The notes: generated by a model from the letters alone, not told the origin. A stretch of DNA of 64,000 bases from Azospirillum sp. SYSU D00513 (GCF_017356015.1 NZ_JAFIQV010000018.1:39434-103433); one strand, 5' to 3'. Positions 1 to 9,800 are shown, counted from the stretch's first letter. A program made the numbers and translations.

Positions 1-13
1 CCCCTTCGTCATT

Positions 14-90
14 TGGTCGGAGAGAGAGGATTCGAACCTCCGGCCCCTGCTTCCCGAAAGCAGTGCTCTACCAGGCTGAGCTACTCTCCG
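14..90 (-). tRNA. tRNA-Pro (anticodon CGG), copy 1
   Basis: On the minus strand a full cloverleaf is visible: the acceptor stem starts CGGAGAG, the D-loop region is AGCTCAGCCTGG, the anticodon arm is CTGCT-TTCGGGA-AGCAG (anticodon CGG, reading the proline codon CCG), the T-arm contains GGTTCGAATCC, and an encoded CCA closes the 3' end. It is a near-exact duplicate of the tRNA about 250 bases away, and the identity extends into the flanks. The tRNA identity rests on the anticodon loop and fold read by eye. Confidence 0.95.
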
Positions 91-128
91 TTCGGTGCCG
101 GCAGCGTCTCGTCCGCCGGTGAGCGGGG

Positions 129-157
129 TATATAAAGGCCTCCGCGCGGGGACGCAA
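129..157 (-). promoter_or_regulatory. promoter of tRNA-Pro copy 1
   Basis: Minus-strand -35 TTGCGT and -10 TATATA are separated by exactly 17 bases and lie about 40 bases upstream of the mature tRNA 5' end. The second tRNA copy has the same arrangement (TTGCGC, 17 bases, TATATA), which supports the call. Confidence 0.7.
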
Positions 158-233
158 GCGTCCTGAGAGACCGACTGCCACTTTCTTTCGGAGCCGGAAC
201 GGAACCCGGATCCGGTGGCCCGGAACGGCAAAA

Positions 234-255
234 GGGCCGGCGTTGCCGCCGGCCC
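234..255 (-). terminator. Rho-independent terminator after tRNA-Pro copy 2
   Basis: An 8-bp perfect GC stem (GGGCCGGC with GCCGGCCC) and a 6-base loop are followed on the minus strand by TTTTGCC. It sits about 10 bases past the CCA end of the second tRNA, so each tRNA copy probably forms its own transcription unit. Confidence 0.7.
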
Positions 256-265
256 CTTCGTCATT

Positions 266-342
266 TGGTCGGAGAGAGAGGATTCGAACCTCCGGCCCCT
301 GCTTCCCGAAAGCAGTGCTCTACCAGGCTGAGCTACTCTCCG
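266..342 (-). tRNA. tRNA-Pro (anticodon CGG), copy 2
   Basis: The mature sequence is the same as copy 1, with anticodon CGG and encoded CCA. The identity continues past the 3' end to the window edge (bases 1-13 match 253-265) and resumes in the 5' flank, which includes the promoter. This points to a recent tandem duplication of a tRNA plus promoter unit of about 150 bases. It lies just downstream of the polyprenyl synthase gene on the same strand. Confidence 0.95.
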
Positions 343-381
343 TCAGTCACCGGCGGGCGTCTCGTCCGCCGGTGAGCGGGG

Positions 382-410
382 TATATAAAGGCCCCCGGCG
401 GGGGGCGCAA
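382..410 (-). promoter_or_regulatory. promoter of tRNA-Pro copy 2
   Basis: The minus-strand -35 TTGCGC and -10 TATATA are 17 bases apart. The -35 begins immediately after the stop codon of the polyprenyl synthase gene, so the tRNA promoter fills the gap directly behind that gene. Confidence 0.7.
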
Positions 411-412
411 CA

Positions 413-1441
413 TCAAAAATCGCGGTCGATGACGAAATCGATCACGTCCAGCATGGCGCGCTTCACCGGCGCGTCGGCGAACAGGCCGAGCGCGTCGCGG
501 GCGATGGCGCCATAGTGGCGGGCGCGCTCCACCGTGTCCTTCAGGGCGTTGTGCTTGGCCATCAGCGCCTGGGCGTGCTCCAGGTCGCCGTCGCGCTGGT
601 CCAGCTCCTCCAGCGTGCGGCGCCAGAAGGCGCGCTCCTCGTCGTTGCCGCGCCGGAAGGCGAGCACGACGGGCAGGGTGATCTTGCCCTCGCGGAAATC
701 GTCGCCGACCGTCTTGCCCAGCTTCGCCTGGAGCGCCGAGTAATCCAGCACGTCGTCGACGAGCTGGAAGGCGATGCCCAGGTTCATGCCGTAGTCGTAC
801 AGCGCCATCTCCTCGGCCGGCGGGCGCTTGGCGACCACCGCGCCGACGCGGCAGGCCGCGCCGAACAGCTCCGCCGTCTTGGCCTTGATGACGTCGAGAT
901 AGGCCTGCTCGCTGGTTTCCGTGTCGTTGGTGGTGCGCAGCTGCAGCACCTCGCCCTCGGCGATGATGGCCGAGGCGTTGGACAGGATGCGCAGCACGTC
1001 CAGCGACCCGACCTCGACCATGAGCTGGAAGGAGCGGGAGAACAGGAAGTCGCCGACGAGCACGCTGGCCTTGTTGCCGAACACCGCGTTCGCCGAGGCG
1101 AGGCCCCGGCGCAGGTCGCTTTCGTCCACCACGTCGTCGTGCAGCAGCGTGGCGCTGTGGATGAACTCCACGACCGCCGCCAGCATCCGGTGATTCTCGC
1201 CCTGATAGCCGCACAGCTCGGCCGAGGCCAGCGTCAGCACGGGGCGCAGCCGCTTGCCGCCGGCGGCGATGAGATAGCCGGCGAGCTGCGGGATCAGCTC
1301 CACCGACGAGTCCATCCGCTTGACGATCAACTCGTTGACGGCGCTCAGATCGTCGGCCACCAGGGCGGTCAGCTCGTCGAGCGGGGTGGACTTGCGCCGT
1401 TTCGGCTCGAGGTTGGTCACGACCGCCAAGGTCGACTCCAA
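413..1441 (-). CDS. ispB: polyprenyl diphosphate synthase (octaprenyl/decaprenyl type)
   Basis: This is a trans-type polyprenyl synthase that makes the long isoprenoid side chain of ubiquinone by adding isopentenyl diphosphate units to an allylic starter in the cytoplasm. At 342 residues it has the usual family length. The substrate-binding GGKRLRP is near residue 61. The first aspartate-rich motif (DDVVD, about 102-106) is followed by the allylic-substrate arginines DLRRG, and the second (DDVLD, about 229-233) is preceded by FQL. Both aspartate motifs are intact, so it should be active. The chain length (C40 or C50) cannot be read from the sequence; Rhodospirillales usually make Q10. It is divergent from the DUF2007 gene. 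Confidence 0.93.
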   Translation of the reverse strand: MESTLAVVTNLEPKRRKSTPLDELTALVADDLSAVNELIVKRMDSSVELIPQLAGYLIAAGGKRLRPVLTLASAELCGYQGENHRMLAAVVEFIHSATLLHDDVVDESDLRRGLASANAVFGNKASVLVGDFLFSRSFQLMVEVGSLDVLRILSNASAIIAEGEVLQLRTTNDTETSEQAYLDVIKAKTAELFGAACRVGAVVAKRPPAEEMALYDYGMNLGIAFQLVDDVLDYSALQAKLGKTVGDDFREGKITLPVVLAFRRGNDEERAFWRRTLEELDQRDGDLEHAQALMAKHNALKDTVERARHYGAIARDALGLFADAPVKRAMLDVIDFVIDRDF

Positions 1442-1567
1442 TGATGATTGAGATGATTGACGGATTCCATTCCGGGACGGAGCATAACGGCCTAGCCTGT
1501 TCGGTCAAGCCCGCAAGGCTTGCGCCGCCCCTACGTCCCACTTTTGAGAGAGCGTGCCGACACAGCG

Positions 1568-1777
1568 ATGCGAGAGATCCTGCGCAGCAACGACCCGGTC
1601 CGCCTGTCCTGGCTCACGGCCCTGCTGGCCGATGCCGGGATCGAGGTGGTGGTGTTCGACACCCACACCAGCATATTGGAGGGCTCCATCGGCGCCATCC
1701 CGCGCCGTCTGATGGTCGCGGACGAGGACCACGCGGACGCCCTGCGCGTCCTGCGGGATTCGGGCGAGACGCCGTGA
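1568..1777 (+). CDS. DUF2007 family small protein
   Basis: A 69-residue soluble protein beginning MREILRSNDPVRLSW. It carries the short alpha/beta pattern typical of DUF2007, with a central hydrophobic strand (IEVVVFD) and a C-terminal VADEDHADAL segment. The family is described as putative signal-transducing, but no reaction is known. The start was placed at the ATG where the family similarity begins; an upstream in-frame ATG would add 16 residues unlike the family. Its stop overlaps the GTG of the next gene (GTGA), so the two are probably translationally coupled. In related genomes a DUF2007 gene next to a TrmN6-like methyltransferase is common. Confidence 0.8.
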   Translation: MREILRSNDPVRLSWLTALLADAGIEVVVFDTHTSILEGSIGAIPRRLMVADEDHADALRVLRDSGETP

Positions 1778-2538
1778 CCGTCCCCGCCATGACCGTCCCT
1801 GCCGACAGCGCGCCGGAGGACTTCCTTCTCGGCGGCCGCGTCCGCCTGACCCAGCCCGAGGGCGCCTACCGCGCGGCCATCGACCCGGTGCTGCTGGCCG
1901 CCTTCACCGCCGCGCGGGAGGGGGAGCGGGTGCTGGACGTCGGGGCCGGCACCGGCGCCGCCTCGCTTTGCCTCGCCGCCCGCGTCTCCGGCGCCCAGAT
2001 CACCGGCCTGGAGCAGCGGGCCGACGCCGCCGCCTATGCCCGGCGCAACATCGCGCTGAACGAGATGGAGGAGCGCGTCGCCCTGGTCGAGGGCGACCTT
2101 CTGGCGCCGCCGCCGGTTCTCGCCGGTCTCCGCTTCGACCGCGTCATGATGAACCCGCCCTACCTGAAGGCCGGCGCCGCCTCCGTCCCCCCCGACGACT
2201 GGAAGGCCGCCGCCAACGTGGAAGGGGCGGCAAGCCTCCCCGACTGGCTGCGCTTCGCCGCCCGCATGCTGAAGCCGCGCGGCACCCTGACCCTGGTCCA
2301 CCGCGCCGACCGGCTGGACGAAATCCTGGCGGCGCTGCACGGCCGCTTCGGCGGGGTCCTGCTGGTCCCCGTCTGGCCCAAGGCGGGGGAGGCGGCCCGG
2401 CGCGTCCTCCTCTCCGCCCGCCTCGGCGGCAAGGCCCCCTTCCGCCTGTCCGCCGGCCTGACCATGCACGAAGCGGCCGGCGGCTACACCGAAGCCGCCG
2501 AACGGGTGCTGCGCGGTGCAGAGGCGCTGGAGGGATAG
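1774..2538 (+). CDS. tRNA1(Val) adenine-N6 methyltransferase-like protein
   Basis: A class I SAM-dependent methyltransferase of 254 residues. The SAM-binding loop LDVGAGTGAASL is near residues 54-65 and the catalytic NPPY motif, typical of adenine-N6 and amino methylases, is near 127-130. The closest recognisable family is TrmN6/YfiC, which methylates A37 of tRNA1(Val). Substrate assignment is by family only. The GTG start overlaps the upstream stop; an ATG five codons later is an equally possible start. The next gene begins 3 bases after its stop. Confidence 0.8.
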   Translation: MTVPAMTVPADSAPEDFLLGGRVRLTQPEGAYRAAIDPVLLAAFTAAREGERVLDVGAGTGAASLCLAARVSGAQITGLEQRADAAAYARRNIALNEMEERVALVEGDLLAPPPVLAGLRFDRVMMNPPYLKAGAASVPPDDWKAAANVEGAASLPDWLRFAARMLKPRGTLTLVHRADRLDEILAALHGRFGGVLLVPVWPKAGEAARRVLLSARLGGKAPFRLSAGLTMHEAAGGYTEAAERVLRGAEALEG

Positions 2539-2541
2539 GGC

Positions 2542-3078
2542 ATGGACCTGAGAAACACGGCGCTGGCCTCCGAACGCCTGTCCTTGAGATCCTTCACACC
2601 GGGGGATGCGCCGGAGATCTTCGCGGCCGTCACGCCGACTCTCACGCGCTTCATGGTCTTCGATCCGTCGCCTTCCCTTGTGTCCTTCTCGGAGGTCTGG
2701 CGGATTTGGCTGCCGAACATGGCGGCCGGCACAGATCTTTACCTGGTGGTGCGCGCCACCGGATCGGGGGAGTTCCTGGGCCTCACTGGCCTGCACGGCA
2801 TCGGCGCGCCGGAACCGGAAGCCGGCATTTGGATCAAGGAGAGCGCACACGGCTCCGGATTCGGACGGGAGGCGGTCTCGACGTTGGTCGGCTGGGCTGG
2901 CCGCGTCATCGGTGTGAGGAGCATCCTTTATTCCGTCGCCGAGGAGAACCGGCCAAGCCGCAGGGTCGCCGAAAGCCTCGGCGCGCACGTCGTCGGGACG
3001 AGCAAGCTGCCGAAAGCCGGCGGCGTCCTGCATCCGATGCTCGTCTATCGGATTCCGGTTCCCCAATCCGCCGTTTGA
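2542..3078 (+). CDS. GNAT family N-acetyltransferase
   Basis: A 178-residue acetyltransferase of the RimJ/RimL type. The N-terminal TERLSLR-like opening (ASERLSLRSF), a central LTGLHGIG strand, and the acetyl-CoA binding segment around SGFGREAVSTLVGWA are followed by the VAEENRPSRRVAESLGA stretch characteristic of this clade. Members acetylate protein N-termini, amino acids or small molecules, and the substrate here is unknown. It is spaced 3 bases from the methyltransferase and is probably co-transcribed with it. Confidence 0.85.
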   Translation: MDLRNTALASERLSLRSFTPGDAPEIFAAVTPTLTRFMVFDPSPSLVSFSEVWRIWLPNMAAGTDLYLVVRATGSGEFLGLTGLHGIGAPEPEAGIWIKESAHGSGFGREAVSTLVGWAGRVIGVRSILYSVAEENRPSRRVAESLGAHVVGTSKLPKAGGVLHPMLVYRIPVPQSAV

Positions 3079-3189
3079 TCAACAAGCCTCGGTGAAATGA
3101 CCGTCTATCTTAATCACGGCAGGAATTTTATCATGTCCGGAGCCGTTGGATAGACGCACGCCAATCCCTGCCTTCGTCGGAGTCTCAGA

Positions 3190-3393
3190 ATGGCCGTGAT
3201 GCAGAACGAAGTGTACGAGGCGTTCCGAGCCATCGACATTCCGGAGGACAAGGCGCTCAAGGCAGCGGAAGCGCTGAGCAAGCGCGACGATGACGTCACG
3301 GCCCTGAAAACGGACACCATGATCCTGAAATGGATGATGGGGTTCGTCCTGGCCTTCCAGGTCGCCGTCTTCGTGAAGCTCTTCCTCCAGTAG
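3190..3393 (+). CDS. small protein with one C-terminal membrane helix
   Basis: A 67-residue protein with an N-terminal acidic and basic helical part (DKALKAAEALSKRDDDV) followed by one strongly hydrophobic segment (WMMGFVLAFQVAVFVKLFL) at the extreme C-terminus. The layout resembles short DUF1640/CCDC90-like proteins, which are tail-anchored with a heptad-like helix, but the match is only by general shape. The function is unknown. It stands alone between a GNAT gene and a signal-peptide-peptidase-like gene on the same strand. Confidence 0.65.
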   Translation: MAVMQNEVYEAFRAIDIPEDKALKAAEALSKRDDDVTALKTDTMILKWMMGFVLAFQVAVFVKLFLQ

Positions 3394-3460
3394 CCCGCGG
3401 CCCGCAAGCCGGCGCGCACCGGCTCATTGAAAGCAGCTTCAGCGTCACCATGTCTGCGCG

Positions 3461-4348
3461 ATGACGATGCAAACCTTCCTTGCCAAGCTCCCGTTCGGCC
3501 CCTGGCGCAAGGCCGGGCCGGTCGTGTCCGTCCTGCGGCTGTCCGGCGTGATCGGGCAGGTCGGTCCCCTGCGCGCCGGCCTGACCATGGCCGGCACCGC
3601 CGGGCTGATCGAGCGCGCCTTCGCGCCGAAGCAGCAGGCGGCGGTCGCGCTGATCGTCAATTCGCCGGGCGGCTCGCCGGTCCAGTCGGCGCTGATCGCC
3701 AAGCGCATCCGCGACCTCGCCACCGAGAAGAAGGTCCCCGTCTTCGCCTTTTGCGAGGATGTGGCGGCGTCCGGCGGCTATTGGCTCGCCTGCGCGGCGG
3801 ACGAAATCTGGGCCGACGACAGCTCGATCATCGGCTCGATCGGTGTCGTCTCCAGCGGCTTCGGCCTGCACGAGTTCATCCAGCGCCACGGCATCGAGCG
3901 GCGCGTCCACACCGCGGGCGAGAAGAAGGTTCTGCTCGACGCCTTCTCGCCGGAGCGCGAGGACGCCGTCGCGCACCTGAAATCCATCCAGGCGGACATA
4001 CACGAAAGCTTCAAGGCGATGGTCCGCGCGCGCCGTGGCGCGCGGCTGAACGGGCCGGAGGAGGACCTCTTCTCGGGCAGCTTCTGGGCCGGACGCAAGG
4101 CGCTGGAACTGGGGCTGATCGACGGGATCGGCGACCTGCGCTCGATCCTGCGCGGCCGCTTCGGGGAGAAGGTCCGGCTGCGCGTCATCCAGGAGGACCG
4201 CCGCTGGTTCCGCCGCCCCGGCCTGCGCATCGGCGGGGCGACCATCGACCCGTCGGCGCTCGACCTCTCCACACTGGCCGCGAACCTGCCCGGCGCCGCG
4301 CTCGCCACGGTGGAGGAGCGGGCGCTCTGGGCGCGGTTCGGACTGTAG
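3461..4348 (+). CDS. S49 family peptidase (SppA/SohB-like)
   Basis: A 295-residue single-unit signal peptide peptidase homologue of ClpP-like fold. The nucleophile serine lies in AASGGYW (about S104), and the general-base lysine is likely K156 in GEKKVLL, the spacing known for the one-domain S49 enzymes. The oxyanion region NSPGGSP (about 67-73) is present. Unlike E. coli SppA it lacks the duplicated N-terminal half and an obvious membrane anchor, so it may be cytoplasmic or loosely attached. The family cleaves residual signal peptides or other membrane-derived peptides. It converges with the HicB gene. Confidence 0.88.
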   Translation: MTMQTFLAKLPFGPWRKAGPVVSVLRLSGVIGQVGPLRAGLTMAGTAGLIERAFAPKQQAAVALIVNSPGGSPVQSALIAKRIRDLATEKKVPVFAFCEDVAASGGYWLACAADEIWADDSSIIGSIGVVSSGFGLHEFIQRHGIERRVHTAGEKKVLLDAFSPEREDAVAHLKSIQADIHESFKAMVRARRGARLNGPEEDLFSGSFWAGRKALELGLIDGIGDLRSILRGRFGEKVRLRVIQEDRRWFRRPGLRIGGATIDPSALDLSTLAANLPGAALATVEERALWARFGL

Positions 4349-4356
4349 GGGTTCCC

Positions 4357-4584
4357 TTACTCGTCCACCATCCGCAGGCGGCGCGACGGCTCGGGCATCC
4401 GGGTGCCGGCGGCCCTGGCGGCGTCGATCAGCGTCTGGATGGCGGCCAGCACATTTTCGTTGGCTTCCGCCGGCGTCGCTCCGCTGGAGACGCAGCCCGG
4501 CAGGTCGGGCACTTCCGCCACGTAGCCGGTGCCGGCCTCGGGCGCCATCGGGCGGACGATGACCGGATACTCGCTGGCGTCCAT
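4357..4584 (-). CDS. HicB-family antitoxin-like protein (orphan)
   Basis: A 75-residue protein with the partial RNase-H-like HicB fold. The opening YPVIVRPM, the hallmark segment VPDLPGCVSSGATPAEANEN and the helix VLAAIQTLIDAARA follow the family closely. It has a clear GGAGG ribosome binding site upstream. Classical HicB proteins neutralise a HicA mRNA interferase encoded next to them, but no HicA-sized frame with the family pattern lies on either side. There is also no C-terminal DNA-binding domain. It is therefore an orphan HicB-like protein of uncertain role. Confidence 0.8.
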   Translation of the reverse strand: MDASEYPVIVRPMAPEAGTGYVAEVPDLPGCVSSGATPAEANENVLAAIQTLIDAARAAGTRMPEPSRRLRMVDE

Positions 4585-4781
4585 TTCGACTCTTCCTCCG
4601 GAGGAACGTTTCGTTGGGACCTATCAATGTACGGAATCCGAAAAATCCGGCAAGTGTCATAAGCCTTGAGGCGTAAACACCCGGAGCAAAGGATAAGCCG
4701 CAGTTCCTGACCCCGGCCCCGGCCCCCGGCACTTGCCCCCTGCACTTGACCGCGGCCCTTCGGCCCAATAAAGCTGGACCC

Positions 4782-5048
4782 ATGTTCTCGAAGATCCTCT
4801 TCCTGGCGCTGGTGATCGGCGCCGTCTGGTTCGGCTGGCGCTGGTACAACCGCATCGGCGCGGTCGGGCGCGAACGGCTGCGCGAGCGGCAGGCCCGCCG
4901 CCAGGGCGGGGCCAATCCATTCGCCGGCACGCCGCCCCAGCCCGGCCTCAAGGCCGAGGACATGGAGAAATGCCCGGAATGCGGAGCCTACGTCGCGCCG
5001 CGCTCCGCCGTCTCCTGCGGGCGCCCCGCCTGCCCCTACGGGCGCTGA
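4782..5048 (+). CDS. small membrane-anchored zinc-ribbon protein
   Basis: An 88-residue protein whose N-terminus is one membrane helix (ILFLALVIGAVWFGW). A basic segment (RERLRERQARRQ) follows, and then a C-terminal CPECGAYVAP...CGRPACP cluster that probably binds one zinc ion. Conserved proteins of this layout occur in many alphaproteobacteria without assigned function. The ATG just before FSKILF was chosen because the helix starts there. It precedes glyQ by about 110 bases on the same strand. Confidence 0.75.
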   Translation: MFSKILFLALVIGAVWFGWRWYNRIGAVGRERLRERQARRQGGANPFAGTPPQPGLKAEDMEKCPECGAYVAPRSAVSCGRPACPYGR

Positions 5049-5158
5049 ACGTCGCCGGGAAGCTGCGGCGAAGCGTCGGGTTGATTCCGCGGACTCCGCC
5101 GCGTATCGTGCGGCGCGCCTAGCAAACCGTTGAAACAACCCATTTCGTGATATCGCCC

Positions 5159-6061
<903 letters not shown>

Positions 6062-6065
6062 TCCG

Positions 6066-8150
6066 ATGGCTGAACTTCTCATCGAATTCTTCTCCGAGGA
6101 AATCCCCGCCCGCATGCAGGCGCGCGCGGCCGACGACCTGCGCCGCCTCGTCACCGACAAGCTGGGCGCGGCCGGCCTGACCTTCGCGTCGGCCGCCGCC
6201 CATTCCACCCCGCGCCGCCTGGCCCTGGTGGTGGACGGCCTGCCGGAGCGCACCGCCGACGTCCGCGAGGAGAAGAAGGGCCCGCGCGTCGGCGCCCCCG
6301 ACCAGGCCGTCCAGGGCTTCCTGAAGTCCGCCGGCCTTTCCAGCCTCGACCAGTGCGAGCAGCGCGACAGCGGCAAGGGCGTCTTCTGGTTCGCCGTCGT
6401 GGAGAAGCCCGGCCGCGACACGGCCGAGGTGCTGCCGGAGATCATCCTGGCCGCCATGGCCGAGCTGCCCTGGCCGAAGTCCATGCGCTGGGCCGCCAAC
6501 ACGGTCCGCTGGGTGCGCCCGCTGCACTCCATCGTGGCGCTCTTCGGCGGCAAGGTTCTGACCGGCGCCTTCGATCTCGGCAACGGCGCCTCCGTGCCCT
6601 TCGGCGACACCACCCGCGGCCACCGCTTCCTGTCGCCGGACGCCTTCACAGTCACCGGCTTCGCTGATTACCGCGACCGGCTGCGCGCCGCCCACGTCAT
6701 TCTCGACCGCGAGGAGCGCAAGGCGAAGATCAAGGCCGACGCCGAGGCGCTGGCCGCGGCGCAGGGCCTGACCCTGTCGCCCGACGACGCGCTGCTCGAC
6801 GAGGTCTGCGGCCTCGTGGAATGGCCGTCCGTCCTGATGGGCGGCATCGACGAGGCCTTCATGGACGTGCCGTCGGAGGTGCTGATCACCTCCATGCGCA
6901 CGCACCAGAAATACTTCGCCGCCCTGGATGCGGAGGGGCGGATGGCCCCGCGCTTCATCGTGGTCACCAACATGATCACGACGGACGGCGGCCGGATGGT
7001 CATCGCCGGCAACGAGCGCGTCCTGCGCGCCCGCCTGTCCGACGCCAAATTCTTCTGGGACCAGGACCGAAAGACGAAGCTGGAATCCCGCCTGCCGGCG
7101 CTGGAGAAGATCACCTTCCACGCAAAACTCGGCACGGTCGCCCAGAAGGTCGAACGCATCCAGACCCTGTCCGCCGCCATCGCGGAGGCCACCGGCGCCG
7201 ACGTGGAGGCCGCCAAGCGCGCGGCCCTGCTGACCAAGGCCGACCTCGTGACCGAGGTGGTCGGAGAGTTCCCCGAGGTCCAGGGCATCATGGGCCGCTA
7301 CTACGCGCTGGGGCAGGGCGAGAGCCCGGAGGTGGCCGACGCCATCGCCAACCATTACAAGCCGCTGGGACCGTCGGACAGCTGCCCGACGGCCCCGGTC
7401 TCGGTCGCCGTCGCGCTGGCCGACAAGCTGGACACGCTGGTCGGCTTCTTCGCCATCGACGAGAAGCCCACGGGATCGAAAGACCCCTACGCGCTCCGCC
7501 GCGCGGCGCTCGGCATCATCCGGCTGGTGCTGGAGAACGGTCTGCGCCTGCCGCTGACCCGCGTCTTCGCGGCGGCCCACGGCGCCTATTCGGTGGGCGG
7601 CCTTGCCCCGGCCGAAACGGTGGCCTCGGACCTGCTGGCCTTCTTCGCCGACCGGCTGAAGGTGGTGCTGCGCGAGCAGGGCGTGCGCCACGACCTCGTG
7701 GACGCGGTCTTCGCGCTGGGCGGCGAGGATGACCTGTCCCGCCTGCTGGCCCGCGTGAAGGCGCTCCAGTCCTTCGTCGGCTCGGAGGACGGCGCCAACC
7801 TGCTGACCGCCACCAAGCGCGCCGGCAACATCCTGCGCATCGAGGAGAAGAAGGACGGCGCCAGCTACGACCAGCCGGTGGACGCCGCCAAGCTGGCCCA
7901 GCCGGAGGAGAAGGACCTCTACGGCGCCCTGTCCGCCGCGTCCGAGGCCGCCCGCCCGCTGCTGGCGTCGGAGGATTTCGCCGGCGCCATGGCGACGCTC
8001 GCCCGCCTGCGCGGCCCGGTGGACGCCTTCTTCGACAAGGTGACGGTGAACGCGGAGGACGCGGCGCTGCGCGCCAACCGCCTCCGCCTCCTCAGCCAGA
8101 TCCGCGCGACGCTGAACGCGGTGGCGGACTTCTCGAAGATCGAGGGCTGA
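6066..8150 (+). CDS. glyS: glycyl-tRNA synthetase beta subunit
   Basis: 694 residues, a normal length for GlyS. It begins [18 protein letters not shown] and contains the family segment [20 protein letters not shown], the HD-like region ([20 protein letters not shown]), and a C-terminal DALR anticodon-binding part ending in [21 protein letters not shown]. It provides tRNA recognition for the GlyQ-GlyS heterotetramer and is certainly in one operon with glyQ. Confidence 0.97.
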   Translation: MAELLIEFFSEEIPARMQARAADDLRRLVTDKLGAAGLTFASAAAHSTPRRLALVVDGLPERTADVREEKKGPRVGAPDQAVQGFLKSAGLSSLDQCEQRDSGKGVFWFAVVEKPGRDTAEVLPEIILAAMAELPWPKSMRWAANTVRWVRPLHSIVALFGGKVLTGAFDLGNGASVPFGDTTRGHRFLSPDAFTVTGFADYRDRLRAAHVILDREERKAKIKADAEALAAAQGLTLSPDDALLDEVCGLVEWPSVLMGGIDEAFMDVPSEVLITSMRTHQKYFAALDAEGRMAPRFIVVTNMITTDGGRMVIAGNERVLRARLSDAKFFWDQDRKTKLESRLPALEKITFHAKLGTVAQKVERIQTLSAAIAEATGADVEAAKRAALLTKADLVTEVVGEFPEVQGIMGRYYALGQGESPEVADAIANHYKPLGPSDSCPTAPVSVAVALADKLDTLVGFFAIDEKPTGSKDPYALRRAALGIIRLVLENGLRLPLTRVFAAAHGAYSVGGLAPAETVASDLLAFFADRLKVVLREQGVRHDLVDAVFALGGEDDLSRLLARVKALQSFVGSEDGANLLTATKRAGNILRIEEKKDGASYDQPVDAAKLAQPEEKDLYGALSAASEAARPLLASEDFAGAMATLARLRGPVDAFFDKVTVNAEDAALRANRLRLLSQIRATLNAVADFSKIEG

Positions 8151-8582
8151 TCAAAGGCAAGGGCCGCCCCTTCCCATCCCGACGCCCATTCCTTCTCCCC
8201 TCCGGGGAGAAGGTCAGGATGAGGGGGGCGCCCAAAGGCGGCCCGCGCCGCCCGGCGAGTCCTCCGCAGAACGTTGGAGCCAAATCCTCTCCCCTCCGGG
8301 GAGAGGGTAGGGTGAGGGGGATGTCCACCCGCCGAACGTCGCGCCGAACCTCGCGTTTCAAACCCGGTCCCGGATTTCGTTACACCGCTCTTACCCTCGT
8401 GCCGCCATCCGGTTGGAACGCTTCTCACCCAACCTTGGTGGCCTTTTCCCGCTACGTCATCAGCCACGGCAAGATCCCCGACAACCTTGCACATGGGCGC
8501 CCCGGCCACTTCCATATTCAAGGTTTTCCTCATAACCTTAAATATGGATGCCGATCGGCCGCCTTGATGAAGGTTCACGGGT
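8151..8582 (+). repeat. intergenic region with two palindromic (REP-like) repeats
   Basis: This 430-base gap behind glyS holds two direct copies of a palindrome-plus-tail element. The first hairpin spans 8191-8213 (CCTTCTCCCC with GGGGAGAAGG) and is followed by a GATGAGGGGG tail. The second spans 8286-8307 (CCTCTCCCC with GGGGAGAGG) and is followed by GGTGAGGGGG to 8320. The same element recurs around the DUF559 part of ruvC near 43.9-44.5 kb. The remaining bases before the Fic gene are less GC-rich and contain no convincing gene. Confidence 0.8.
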
Positions 8583-9791
8583 ATGCGACGCGACGATCTG
8601 TGCCCGGCAATCCGCGAACGGCTGCACCGCTTGCCGTCGCCCTATCAGGCGCATTACGGAGTTATCCCTCCGCCGCCGCCCGAGGAAGCCGTGTTCATGG
8701 AACCGGTGCGCGCGCGCAGCGAGGCCGCAAACCGTGCGCTGGCCCAGGTCGATGTCCTGGCACGGGAGCTTCAGGATCCTTACCTGTTCAGCCGGCTCCT
8801 GACCCGGAGAGAGGCGGTGTCCAGCAGCGTCATGGAGGGCACCAACTCCACGCTCGATGAACTCCTGACCATCGAGGAAAGCAGCGATGGCACGGTGGGG
8901 GAGGCCGCCGCCCAGGTCAGGGATTACGCACTGGCGCTGGACACTCTTGTTCCGCGGGCCCGGGACGAGGGGCCGGCGCTTTTCACCGTCCCCTTGTTCC
9001 AGGACCTGCACCGGACGGTGATGAGGGGAGACACCACATACCGGGACATACCCGGTGACCTTCGGAAAGGCGTCGTCTGGATCGGTGCCGGCGGGCAGGA
9101 CATCAACTACTCCACCTTCAACCCGCCGCCGCCGGCCTTCGTCGCGGAGTGCCTGGAGCGGACGGCCGGATACATGCGCTGCGACGGGATGCAGCAGCAG
9201 ACCCAGGGTCTCCTCACGCGCATGGCGGTGGCGCATGCCCATTTCGAGGCGGTCCACCCGTTCCGCGACGGGAACGGGCGGGTCGGCCGCCTGCTGCTGC
9301 CTCTCATGATGGCCGCCGAGGGGCAGCTGCCGCTTTACCTGTCCCCCTATATCGAAGCCCACAAGGTGCTGTATTACGGCGCGTTGAAGGACGCTCAGCA
9401 GCGCCTCGAATGGCATGCGATGATCGGCTTCTTGGCCGATGCGGTGGTGGGCACCGTGGACGAGTTGTTGAAGACGCGCACGGCCCTGGCGAGCCTTCGC
9501 GGGATCTGGCTGCAACGCCGGGCGTTCCGGGCCGGCTCCACCGCCTTGCGCGCGCTCGACCTGCTGCCCCATTACCCGGTCATCACCGCCGGACGCCTCG
9601 CGGCCATCCTGGGGGTGAGCGCCCCGGCGGCCTCGGCGGCGCTGGTCCAATTGCAGGAGGCCGGGATCCTGGTCGAGCGGACCGGCTATCGGCGGAACCG
9701 GATTTTCGCGGCGGCCGAAGTGCTGTCCGTCATCAACCGTCCCTTCGGGGCGGCGCCGGTCCTGCCGGGCGACTCCATGGAGGACCAGTAA
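8583..9791 (+). CDS. Fic family protein (putative AMP transferase) with N-terminal inhibitory motif
   Basis: A 402-residue Fic-domain protein. The catalytic HPFRDGNGRVGR motif (about 225-236) is complete, so it should transfer AMP or another nucleotide moiety to a target hydroxyl. The N-terminal SSVMEGTN motif (about 81-88) is the inhibitory helix, with E85 expected to block productive ATP binding, making this a self-inhibited class II Fic. The C-terminal third (about 310-380) looks like a winged helix (LAAILGVSAPAASAALVQLQEAGIL). This matches the common Fic/DOC_N-Fic-wHTH layout of solitary bacterial Fic proteins. Target unknown. It is bordered by repeats and unknown genes, so it is likely accessory. 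Confidence 0.92.
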   Translation: MRRDDLCPAIRERLHRLPSPYQAHYGVIPPPPPEEAVFMEPVRARSEAANRALAQVDVLARELQDPYLFSRLLTRREAVSSSVMEGTNSTLDELLTIEESSDGTVGEAAAQVRDYALALDTLVPRARDEGPALFTVPLFQDLHRTVMRGDTTYRDIPGDLRKGVVWIGAGGQDINYSTFNPPPPAFVAECLERTAGYMRCDGMQQQTQGLLTRMAVAHAHFEAVHPFRDGNGRVGRLLLPLMMAAEGQLPLYLSPYIEAHKVLYYGALKDAQQRLEWHAMIGFLADAVVGTVDELLKTRTALASLRGIWLQRRAFRAGSTALRALDLLPHYPVITAGRLAAILGVSAPAASAALVQLQEAGILVERTGYRRNRIFAAAEVLSVINRPFGAAPVLPGDSMEDQ

Positions 9792-9800
9792 AGGAGCATC

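Noticed and set aside
4585..4781. HicA toxin gene upstream of hicB
   Set aside because: No frame of about 60 residues shows the HicA dsRBD-like pattern with its conserved histidine.
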